Positions 1-5,086 of a stretch of 6,840 nucleotides of DNA are shown one piece after another. The notes beneath the pieces were generated by a model. It did not search any database. It saw only the letters and a list, made by a program, of their open reading frames with translations, and had not been told where the DNA came from. The translations under genes were made by a program, and so were the position numbers. The DNA is from Candidatus Omnitrophota bacterium (GTDB lineage Bacteria > NPL-UPA2 > BS750m-G34). The stretch spans positions 1 through 6,840 of the forward strand of contig JADHWT010000053.1 in the NCBI GenBank assembly GCA_016783345.1. Reading direction: 5' to 3'. How positions within the stretch are numbered: position 1 is the stretch's first letter; each line of letters starts with the position of its first letter.

Positions 1-911
1 TTAAGACCTACTCTATAAAAAAGAGGTCCAGCAATGTCTCTGTATCGCAATTTGGTTGTCCCGGGAAAAAGGGCATAAGTTTCAATAAGTTTTCTTCTAA
101 CCTGCCTGATATATTAGCCAGCCAGAAGCTTAAACGGCTTGTTAAATTGGTATTAAAGGCAAAGAAGAAGAAAAAACCGATAATCCTTGGCCTGGGCGGC
201 CATGTAGTAAAATGCGGGGTTTCTCCGTTTATTATTGAGCTTATGAAGAGGAAGATAGTTACTGCCATAGCGATGAATGGCGCGGCCTCTATCCATGATT
301 TTGAAATAGCCTTTTTTGGCAGGACTTCTGAAGATGTAGCCTGTTCACTTAAAGAGGGGAAGTTCGGATTTGTAGAGGAGACAGGCGCTTTTATGAATGA
401 GGCGATAACCAGAGGTGCAAGAGAAGACATGGGTATGGGTGAGGCCCTGGGTAAAAAAATTTCAGAGGGTAAAGCGCCCTATAAAGATTTAAGTCTCCTT
501 TATCATGCTGCCCGCCTCAAACTTAAGGCCACTGTGCATGTCAGTATTGGCGCGGATATTATCCATCAGCATCCTTTAGCCAGGGGAGAGGATTTAGGAA
601 AGACAACCTTTACTGATTTTATTCGTCTGACAGAAGATGTGAGCCGTCTTGGAAAAGGAGGCGTATTTCTAAATATAGGTTCAGCAGTTGTCCTTCCGGA
701 GGTCTTTTTAAAGGCCATCTCAATTAGCCGCAACCTCGGTAACAGTGTTACAGATTTTATCACTGGTAATTTTGACATAATCGAGCACTACCGCCCGCGC
801 CAAAATGTCCTTACAAGACCTATTCAGGAAGGCGGGGAGAGTTTCTCTCTTATCGGGCATCATGAGATTATGCTCCCGCTCTTCACCCAGTTGCTATTGG
901 AAGAGCTCTAA
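1..911 (+). CDS. Deoxyhypusine-synthase-like protein of unknown function (5' end missing)
   Basis: The frame is open from base 3 with no upstream stop, so the gene begins before the window; 302 codons are visible, ending in TAA. The first visible residues (KTYSIKKRSSNVSV) look like the N-terminal segment of bacterial proteins distantly related to deoxyhypusine synthase, so perhaps only 10-20 residues are missing. The ATG at 147 is internal, because family-like sequence precedes it. Visible motifs are a glycine-rich GLGGHVVKCG segment (about 189-220) that may form part of a Rossmann-like dinucleotide site, then AMNGAASIHDFE and GRTSEDVA, a central SIGADIIHQHP, and a C-terminal LIGHHEIMLPL. I see no equivalent of the catalytic-lysine motif of eukaryotic deoxyhypusine synthase, and bacteria lack eIF5A, so true hypusination is unlikely. 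The family assignment is from memory of homologues; the function is unknown. It lies upstream of the accessory block, in the same direction as the KDO/heptose operon. Confidence 0.6.
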   Translation, partial: KTYSIKKRSSNVSVSQFGCPGKKGISFNKFSSNLPDILASQKLKRLVKLVLKAKKKKKPIILGLGGHVVKCGVSPFIIELMKRKIVTAIAMNGAASIHDFEIAFFGRTSEDVACSLKEGKFGFVEETGAFMNEAITRGAREDMGMGEALGKKISEGKAPYKDLSLLYHAARLKLKATVHVSIGADIIHQHPLARGEDLGKTTFTDFIRLTEDVSRLGKGGVFLNIGSAVVLPEVFLKAISISRNLGNSVTDFITGNFDIIEHYRPRQNVLTRPIQEGGESFSLIGHHEIMLPLFTQLLLEEL

Positions 912-951
912 ATACCGACAACCATAACCCATTGCAACATAACATCTTAAA

Positions 952-975
952 TGTGGGAGCAACGTTGTTCCCACA
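952..975. repeat. Near-perfect 24-bp palindrome in the intergenic region
   Basis: The arms TGTGGGA (952-958) and TCCCACA (969-975) flank a self-complementary CAACGTTG core (960-967). The only non-Watson-Crick position is the G959/T968 pair. On the + strand it is followed by a run of A, not T, so it is not a standard intrinsic terminator for the upstream gene. It could be a dyad operator, a REP-like extragenic palindrome or a remnant mobile-element end; the sequence alone does not decide. Confidence 0.6.
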
Positions 976-996
976 AAAAATGATATCCCAAAAAAT

Positions 997-1009
997 GACT
1001 TGACAAGTC
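997..1009. promoter_or_regulatory. Inverted repeat overlapping the -35 box (possible operator)
   Basis: GACTT (997-1001) and AAGTC (1005-1009) form a perfect 5-bp inverted repeat around GAC. It covers the TTGACA -35 box at 1000-1005. A repressor binding here would block transcription of the ATPase gene, but this is an inference from position only. Confidence 0.35.
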
Positions 1010-1027
1010 CAAAAATATATGTAAAAT
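1000..1027 (+). promoter_or_regulatory. Sigma-70-type promoter of the AAA+ ATPase gene
   Basis: A consensus -35 TTGACA (1000-1005) is followed after 16 bases by TAAAAT (1022-1027), one mismatch from TATAAT. The expected transcription start, about 7 bases downstream, falls at or next to the ATG at 1034, so the transcript would be leaderless or nearly so. The GGAG at 1028-1031 lies only two bases from the ATG, too close for an ordinary ribosome binding site. Confidence 0.6.
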
Positions 1028-1033
1028 GGAGTT

Positions 1034-2170
1034 ATGTATTCCAGACTAATTAAACCTCCAGAAGCTAAAAGTTTCTTTTTATTTGGCCCTCGCGGCACTG
1101 GAAAGACCACTTGGGTGAAATCTACTTTTAAACAGGCTGTTTATATAGATTTACTCGAGGCAGAGCTATTTAACGATCTTTTAGCCAATCCCCAGAGACT
1201 GGAAAATTTTATCCCAAAAAATTTTAGCGACTGGGTTATTATCGATGAAGTGCAAAAAATCCCACAGCTTTTAGATGAAGTCCATCGGTTAATAGAGAAA
1301 TACAAGTATAAATTTATTTTAACAGGCTCAAGCGCTCGAAAATTAAGACGAGAAGGGCCTAATTTATTAGGTGGACGTGCGTTAACCTATTGGTTACATC
1401 CCTTTACTGTTATGGAGTTGGGTGAAGATTTCAATTTAGGACATTCGTTAAAATTTGGCCAGCTTCCTTGTACTTATACAGAAGCAGATCCCAAGGCTTA
1501 TCTGGAGAGTTATGTAAAAACTTACCTGGAAGAAGAAGTCCATCAGGAAGGCCTAACGAGAAATTTAGCTGCATTTACCAGGTTTCTTGAAGCAGCGAGT
1601 TTTTCTCAAGGTTCTTTACTAAACATTTCGTCGGTGGCACGCGAGTGTGCAGTTGAACGAAAAGTTGTTGAAGATTACTTTTCCATATTAGAAGACCTGC
1701 TTATTGCATACAGAGTGCCTGTTTTCACCAAGAGAGCCAAAAGGCGCCTTGTGACTCATCCAAAGTTCTATTACTTTGATGTAGGGGTTTATCGTACTTT
1801 ACGGCCTATGGGGCCTTTAGATATGCCTGAGGAGGCTGAAGGCGCTGCATTTGAGACCTTACTTTTTCAAGAACTCAAGGCTATTAATGATGCATTGGAT
1901 TTAGGCTATACGATATCATATTGGAGAACCTCAAATGATATGGAAGTAGATTTTGTATTGTATGGGAATCAAGGTATTCGCGCATTTGAGGTTAAGAGGA
2001 CTGGAAAAGTATCAAAGTCAATGTTGAGTGGGTTAATATCATTTCTTAAAGATTACCCTATGGCCAAGGCTTATTTTATTTATGGCGGAGAACGCCGGCT
2101 AAGGCATAATGACATAGAAATTGTTCCTATGAGCAATGCGCTTAAAGAGCTTCCTATACTTTTATCTTGA
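1034..2170 (+). CDS. AAA+ ATPase with DUF4143 C-terminal domain
   Basis: This 378-residue protein has the architecture of the AAA_14/DUF4143 ATPases, a widespread, patchily distributed and poorly characterised family often found in accessory DNA. The Walker A motif GPRGTGKTT is at residues 18-26. Walker B is VIIDE with D71-E72, followed by QKIP. A sensor-1-like TGSSARKL lies at 97-104. The DUF4143 region covers roughly residues 150-330 and contains a PD-(D/E)XK-like arrangement: E273 in AAFETLLFQEL, E304-V-D306, then FEVK with E319 and K321. This suggests a nuclease-like fold, though activity is not proven. The length is normal and the frame intact. The ATG at 1034 is the only sensible start because Walker A begins at residue 18. 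It has its own promoter and is more AT-rich, with more TTA codons, than the operon downstream, which is consistent with separate acquisition. The cellular role is unknown. Confidence 0.88.
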   Translation: MYSRLIKPPEAKSFFLFGPRGTGKTTWVKSTFKQAVYIDLLEAELFNDLLANPQRLENFIPKNFSDWVIIDEVQKIPQLLDEVHRLIEKYKYKFILTGSSARKLRREGPNLLGGRALTYWLHPFTVMELGEDFNLGHSLKFGQLPCTYTEADPKAYLESYVKTYLEEEVHQEGLTRNLAAFTRFLEAASFSQGSLLNISSVARECAVERKVVEDYFSILEDLLIAYRVPVFTKRAKRRLVTHPKFYYFDVGVYRTLRPMGPLDMPEEAEGAAFETLLFQELKAINDALDLGYTISYWRTSNDMEVDFVLYGNQGIRAFEVKRTGKVSKSMLSGLISFLKDYPMAKAYFIYGGERRLRHNDIEIVPMSNALKELPILLS

Positions 2171-2238
2171 TACCCCCAACTCGAATCAACACCTTATGTG
2201 CCAAGACTAGTTAGGTGTGGTGTGTACGGGGTCGGCGC

Positions 2239-2272
2239 TCCCCACAAAGTAAAAAATGGGGGATAAAATTTT
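2239..2272 (+). terminator. Weak candidate terminator hairpin
   Basis: CCCCA (2240-2244) can pair with TGGGG (2257-2261) around an A-rich 12-base loop, and a short ATTTT tract follows at 2268-2272. The stem is short and the T-run poor, so this is only a possible terminator after the ATPase gene. Confidence 0.2.
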
Positions 2273-2292
2273 CACACAAAGTATTATTTTTA

Positions 2293-2301
2293 TGATACAA
2301 T
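2293..2301 (+). promoter_or_regulatory. Extended -10 promoter candidate for the nucleotidyltransferase-like ORF
   Basis: TGATACAAT at 2293-2301 fits an extended -10 box (TG, one base, then TACAAT). A weak TTCACA -35 at 2271-2276 lies 19 bases upstream of the hexamer. The predicted start near 2308 is only a few bases before the ATG at 2312, and no Shine-Dalgarno sequence is visible between them, so the message would be nearly leaderless. Confidence 0.4.
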
Positions 2302-2461
2302 AATTTATATAATGAACATTTATTTGGAATTGACACAAAAATTTAACAGCGGCCGTTTGCGGGCGATACTTGGAGGGGGGCAAGCGGTTGTTCTGCATCG
2401 TCTGGCAATCATGAGCAAAGATGCAGACTGGATCCTGCGAGAAGACCAGGACACCACGGAC

Positions 2462-2480
2462 CATGTGCGTGAGGCACATG
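2462..2480. repeat. Short inverted repeat at the suspected deletion junction
   Basis: CATGTGC (2462-2468) and GCACATG (2474-2480) are perfect 7-base inverted arms around a 5-base loop GTGAG. They lie inside the short nucleotidyltransferase-like ORF, just where the N-terminal family resemblance gives way to the C-terminal-looking tail. This could mark a deletion or recombination endpoint, or be a chance coding palindrome. Confidence 0.45.
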
Positions 2481-2526
2481 CAATACTGGTAAAAGATGCC
2501 ATGGATGTACTTCCGTTTGAAGTGCA

Positions 2527-2532
2527 GGGAGG
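2527..2532 (+). promoter_or_regulatory. Strong ribosome binding site deciding a GTG start
   Basis: GGGAGG lies 6 bases before the GTG at 2539. It supports that codon as the start of the 63-codon ORF, although it overlaps the end of the preceding ORF. It is the clearest Shine-Dalgarno sequence in the accessory block. Confidence 0.6.
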
Positions 2533-2538
2533 ATTGCC

Positions 2539-2730
2539 GTGATTCAGTTCAGGGATGAGTTTTTGAGCGAAGAGGACCTGGACCTGAAGTTCTTGACAGA
2601 CGAGGAGCTTGAAGCAGCGTGGAACGCATGGTTAGAACAAGCGCAGGTTACTAATAAAGAGGACAGGCATACTTATTCACACGGTGTGTTCCTATCAGAC
2701 CCACCTTGGACCAAGTTATACCCCTCATAA
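2539..2730 (+). CDS. Small acidic hypothetical protein, partner of the nucleotidyltransferase-like ORF
   Basis: These 63 codons start at GTG, which overlaps the upstream TGA, and are preceded by a strong GGGAGG. The protein is acidic in its first half (SEEDLDLKFLTDEELEAAW) and continues NAWLEQAQVTNKEDRHTYSH, then GVF. There is no signal peptide or membrane segment, and helices are likely. The tail after GVF (LSDPPWTKLYPS) looks unrelated to the rest and may be variable. From memory, similar short acidic ORFs follow nucleotidyltransferase-like genes in other bacteria. A two-gene, toxin-antitoxin-like or defence-like unit is therefore possible, but this is inference. If its partner is broken, this gene may be an orphan whose translation signals are still preserved. 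The function is unknown. Confidence 0.6.
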   Translation: MIQFRDEFLSEEDLDLKFLTDEELEAAWNAWLEQAQVTNKEDRHTYSHGVFLSDPPWTKLYPS

Positions 2731-2756
2731 TTTTTCTTTAGAATAATGGAGAATCC

Positions 2757-2795
2757 ATGGGGTATGATGATTTTAGCACGTATCAGGTTAGTTAA
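2757..2795 (+). CDS. Possible 12-residue leader peptide coupled to kdsB
   Basis: ATG at 2757, with GGAG at 2748-2751 five bases upstream, opens a 12-codon ORF (MGYDDFSTYQVS). Its TAA (2793-2795) is immediately followed by the kdsB ATG at 2796. kdsB itself has only a weak AGG (2785-2787) as a ribosome binding site, so translational coupling through this ORF is plausible. A competing frame from 2746 (MENPWGMMILARIRLVK) overlaps the kdsB start as ATGA. Either may be chance, or the tail of a gene removed when the accessory block formed. Confidence 0.3.
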   Translation: MGYDDFSTYQVS

Positions 2796-3542
2796 ATGAA
2801 AAGAAAGATAATCGGAATAATTCCTGTCCGTTTTTTTTCTAAGAGGCTTCCGGGAAAGGCCCTTGCTGTTATCCATGGGTATCCTATGATCCGGCATGTA
2901 TATACGAGGGCTAAAAAGGCAAAGGCCCTGGACCGGCTCATTGTCGCCACAGATGATAAACGCATCTTTAATGCAGTTAAGGAATTTGGCGGCGAGGTCA
3001 GGCTTACGTCACCAAGGCACCTCTCCGGGACAGACAGGGTGGCAGAGGCAGCGTCAAAGGAAAATCTTAAATCCTGTGATATTGTAGTAAATATCCAGGG
3101 AGATGAACCCCTGCTTAAAGGAAAGATGATAGATGAATTAGTCAGTCCTTTTAAAGACAGAAATGTAGTCATGTCCACGCTTATTCATAAGGCGCCCATG
3201 GAAGAGGTAAAGGATGAGAATATAGTGAAGGTAGTGTTTGATAATAACCACAATGCCATTTATTTTTCCCGCAGCCCCATACCTCTGCACGGTGGCGCTA
3301 CCTCATGTGGTACAGGGTGGAAACACCTCGGCTTTTATGCCTATACATATAAATTTTTAAAAAAATTTACCAGCCTTCCACAGGGGAGACTTGAGAAGAT
3401 AGAAAGGCTCGAGCAGCTCCGGGCACTTGAGCATGGATATAATATTAAGGTGGTTGAGACAAGATTTGATACGGTCGGTGTGGATACCAGGGCCGACCTG
3501 TATAAAGTACGAAGGATAATGTCAAGTAAAGGAGGTTTCTAA
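2796..3542 (+). CDS. kdsB: 3-deoxy-manno-octulosonate cytidylyltransferase (CMP-KDO synthetase)
   Basis: KdsB is a cytoplasmic enzyme that activates KDO with CTP to CMP-KDO, the donor for lipid A-core assembly. The 248-residue length is typical. The N-terminal nucleotide-binding signature is IIPVRFFSKRLPGKAL (residues 8-23); VRFF replaces the more usual ARY/ARF but keeps the R..S.R.PGK pattern. Further motifs are VATDDKRI (50-57), HLSGTDRVAEA (75-85), VVNIQGDEPLL (97-107) with the metal-binding D102, YFSRSPIP (156-163), the EQLRALE segment (206-212) and the C-terminal FDTVGVDTRADL (224-235), where D230 is the likely second metal ligand. All expected key residues are present. The ATG at 2796 is the first possible start because an in-frame TAA directly precedes it. 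It is the first gene of a tight operon whose other members make KDO and heptose. Its own Shine-Dalgarno is weak. Confidence 0.95.
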   Translation: MKRKIIGIIPVRFFSKRLPGKALAVIHGYPMIRHVYTRAKKAKALDRLIVATDDKRIFNAVKEFGGEVRLTSPRHLSGTDRVAEAASKENLKSCDIVVNIQGDEPLLKGKMIDELVSPFKDRNVVMSTLIHKAPMEEVKDENIVKVVFDNNHNAIYFSRSPIPLHGGATSCGTGWKHLGFYAYTYKFLKKFTSLPQGRLEKIERLEQLRALEHGYNIKVVETRFDTVGVDTRADLYKVRRIMSSKGGF

Positions 3543-3546
3543 CGGG

Positions 3547-4527
3547 ATGAATAGAAAGAAACTTTTAAACATATCAAAAGCACTTAAGAAGGCAAAGATA
3601 CTGGTTGTGGGAGACATGATTTTAGACGAATTTATCTGGGGAGATGTCTCGCGCATTTCTCCTGAAGCGCCGGTCCCTGTGGTTGAGGTAAGGAGTCAGT
3701 CCAATATGCCGGGAGGAGCAGCTAATGTAGTTAGCAATGTCCGCAGTCTTGGCGCAAAATCCGGTATGGCAGGAGTAATTGGCAGGGATGAGGCAGGGAG
3801 GATCTTGAAAAATGAACTGGCAAGGATAAAGGCAGACACAAGCGGTGTATTTCAAGACGAGAAGAGGCCTACCAGCTGTAAGACCCGCATTGTCGCGCAC
3901 AATCAACAGGTAGTGCGCATTGACCGCGAAAAGGTTGGTAAGATCGATAAGGGTATGCACAATAAGTTAATACAGTTTATTAAGAAGACAATATCTAAAG
4001 TAGACGCGGTTATCCTGGAAGATTATGGCAAGGGTGTTATTACTGCTTCTCTTGTCAATGAGGTAGTGCGGCTGGCAAAGAAGTACGGGAAGATTGTCAG
4101 TGTTGACCCAAAGGAAGAGAATTTTTTTTCCTATAAAGGGGTAACGATTATTACGCCAAATCACCATGAGGCAGGAAGGGCCCTGGGGATAAATATTAAA
4201 GATAAAAAGACCCTCCACCGGGCAGGGAAAGAGATTCTTGAGAGGTTTGGTTCTGAGGCTGTTCTCATTACCCTCGGTGAAAACGGGATGTGTCTCTTTG
4301 AAAGTAATGGCCACATCACCCATATCCCGACAGTAGCTAAGGAGGTCTATGATGTGAGTGGAGCAGGGGACACTGTGATATCAGTACTCACCATGGCATT
4401 AGCTGTCAAGGCCTCTATGCTTGAGGCAGCGTATCTATCTAATTTTGCTGCAGGTATTGTAGTAGGTAAGGTTGGTATCGGCACTGTCAGTCCGGAAGAA
4501 CTTAAAACAGCTATAAAAGATAGATAA
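3547..4527 (+). CDS. hldA: D-glycero-beta-D-manno-heptose-7-phosphate kinase (RfaE domain I / HldE kinase type)
   Basis: This is a PfkB/ribokinase-fold sugar kinase. In this family the reaction is phosphorylation of D-glycero-D-manno-heptose 7-phosphate at C1, giving the 1,7-bisphosphate for ADP-heptose. The 326 residues contain VVGDMILDEFIWGDVSRISPE (split here as ILVVGDMILDEF at 18-29 and GDVSRISPEAPVPV at 32-45), which is highly characteristic of RfaE/HldE kinase domains. The PfkB glycine signature PGGAANVVSNV is at 55-65. ILEDYGKGV (156-164), DPKEENF (187-193) and ITPNHHEA (202-209) follow. The catalytic DVSGAGDT is at 269-276, with D275 the general base. The protein ends where bifunctional HldE would continue into its adenylyltransferase domain, so that activity must be encoded elsewhere. 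The start lies 4 bases after kdsB; AAGGAGG lies about 11 bases upstream, a slightly long spacing. GmhB, which takes its product, follows directly. Confidence 0.92.
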   Translation: MNRKKLLNISKALKKAKILVVGDMILDEFIWGDVSRISPEAPVPVVEVRSQSNMPGGAANVVSNVRSLGAKSGMAGVIGRDEAGRILKNELARIKADTSGVFQDEKRPTSCKTRIVAHNQQVVRIDREKVGKIDKGMHNKLIQFIKKTISKVDAVILEDYGKGVITASLVNEVVRLAKKYGKIVSVDPKEENFFSYKGVTIITPNHHEAGRALGINIKDKKTLHRAGKEILERFGSEAVLITLGENGMCLFESNGHITHIPTVAKEVYDVSGAGDTVISVLTMALAVKASMLEAAYLSNFAAGIVVGKVGIGTVSPEELKTAIKDR

Positions 4528-4530
4528 TTT

Positions 4531-5085
4531 ATGTCAGCGAATCAGAATCGCGCAGTCTTTTTTGACAGAGACGGGACGATTAATAGAGATGAATGCTATC
4601 TCTCTGATGTAAGAAAATTATATGTATTTTTAAATGCCGGTAAGGCCATCCGGCTTTTATCTGATGCCGGATTTAAGATTATAGTTGTGAGCAATCAGTC
4701 AGGGATTGGAAGGGGGATAGTTAGAAGGTCACAGCTTAAAATTATTAATCATAAGTTAGAAAAGATACTGGCAAAGAGAGGGGCAAAGATAGATGCCTTT
4801 TATATCTGTCCGCATCGCCCCAATGAAAACTGTCCATGCCGGAAACCCAGGCCCGGGTTGATAAAAAAGGCAGCCAAAGATTTTAAGCTGGACCTCTCCA
4901 AGTCTTATATCATTGGCGATAAGTTAAGTGATGTAAAGACAAAGGAAAAGGCAGGTCTTAAGGAGGGGATACTTGTCCTTACCGGACTTGGAAGGCGCAG
5001 TCTTCGTGAGGCTAAAAAGACCAAATTTAAATTAGGCCCGGTATGTAAAGATGCCCTTGCCGCCGCTAGATTCATTGTGGTATAA
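4531..5085 (+). CDS. gmhB: D-glycero-beta-D-manno-heptose 1,7-bisphosphate 7-phosphatase
   Basis: This is a HAD-superfamily phosphatase of the GmhB/histidinol-phosphatase-like group. It removes the 7-phosphate of heptose 1,7-bisphosphate to give heptose 1-phosphate for adenylylation. In its 184 residues are motif I FFDRDGTIN (10-18; nucleophile D12 and acid/base D14) and motif II VVSNQSGIGRG (52-62). The zinc-binding loop is YICPHRPNENCPCRKP with ligands C93, H95, C101 and C103. The motif IV region is IIGDKLSDV (127-135) with D130 and D134. The zinc loop separates GmhB-like enzymes from generic HAD phosphatases. Histidinol-phosphatase is the alternative, but the adjacent heptose kinase makes GmhB the better call. 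It begins 3 bases after the kinase stop without a clear Shine-Dalgarno, so coupling is likely. Its stop overlaps the kdsA ATG (TAATG). The lysine-rich tail after residue 155 is less conserved. Confidence 0.93.
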   Translation: MSANQNRAVFFDRDGTINRDECYLSDVRKLYVFLNAGKAIRLLSDAGFKIIVVSNQSGIGRGIVRRSQLKIINHKLEKILAKRGAKIDAFYICPHRPNENCPCRKPRPGLIKKAAKDFKLDLSKSYIIGDKLSDVKTKEKAGLKEGILVLTGLGRRSLREAKKTKFKLGPVCKDALAAARFIVV

Positions 5086-5086
5086 T
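5057..5086 (+). promoter_or_regulatory. Candidate internal promoter at the gmhB/kdsA junction
   Basis: TGGTATAAT (5078-5086) is a perfect extended -10, with a TTGCCG -35 (5057-5062) 18 bases upstream. It lies within the last gmhB codons. The predicted start near 5093 is next to the second ATG of kdsA (5094). It may be chance in coding DNA, but it could allow kdsA and the permease to be transcribed independently. Confidence 0.35.

Larger units (their letters stand above)
2171..2311. other. Intergenic region with short repeats between the ATPase gene and the nucleotidyltransferase-like ORF
   Basis: No gene is seen in these 141 bases. They contain an imperfect hairpin (ACACCT at 2189-2194 with AGGTGT at 2213-2218, loop of 18). 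They also contain two copies of CACAAAGTA (2243-2251 and 2275-2283) spaced 32 bases apart, about three helical turns. A promoter candidate lies near the right end. The first part may hold a weak terminator for the ATPase gene. Confidence 0.5.
2312..2542 (+). pseudogene. Nucleotidyltransferase-like protein, probably internally deleted
   Basis: These 76 codons begin with MNIYLELTQKFNSGRLRAIL, then GGGQAVVLHRLAIMSKDADW, which resembles from memory the N-terminus of AbiEii/MNT-like nucleotidyltransferase proteins of roughly 200 residues or more. After about residue 50 (ILREDQD) the resemblance stops. The ORF continues in frame with REAHAILVKDAMDVLPFEVQ, which looks like a C-terminal segment of the same or a similar protein. 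The central region that would carry catalytic acidic residues is missing. A hairpin (2462-2480) sits at the suspected junction. I infer a remnant produced by an in-frame internal deletion; a genuine small protein remains possible because the frame, promoter and downstream coupling are intact. Its stop overlaps the next start (GTGA). Confidence 0.5.

Noticed and set aside
147..149. ATG at 147 as the start of the DHS-like gene
   Set aside because: The same frame is open and family-like for all the sequence to its left, so this codon is internal.
8..430. Open frame on the minus strand opposite the DHS-like gene
   Set aside because: It lies antisense to a well-conserved coding frame, has no recognisable protein features, and reads as a shadow of the + strand codons.
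952..985. Palindrome read as an intrinsic terminator for the DHS-like gene
   Set aside because: It is followed by A residues on the + strand, with no T-run; the minus strand has no gene that would need it.
2306..2313. TATATAAT taken as the -10 box of the nucleotidyltransferase-like ORF
   Set aside because: It overlaps the ATG at 2312, so a transcript from it would start inside the gene; the extended -10 at 2293-2301 fits better.
2207..2502. Two minus-strand frames over the nucleotidyltransferase-like ORF
   Set aside because: The + strand frame has family-like sequence, a promoter candidate and a coupled downstream gene; the antisense frames have none of these.
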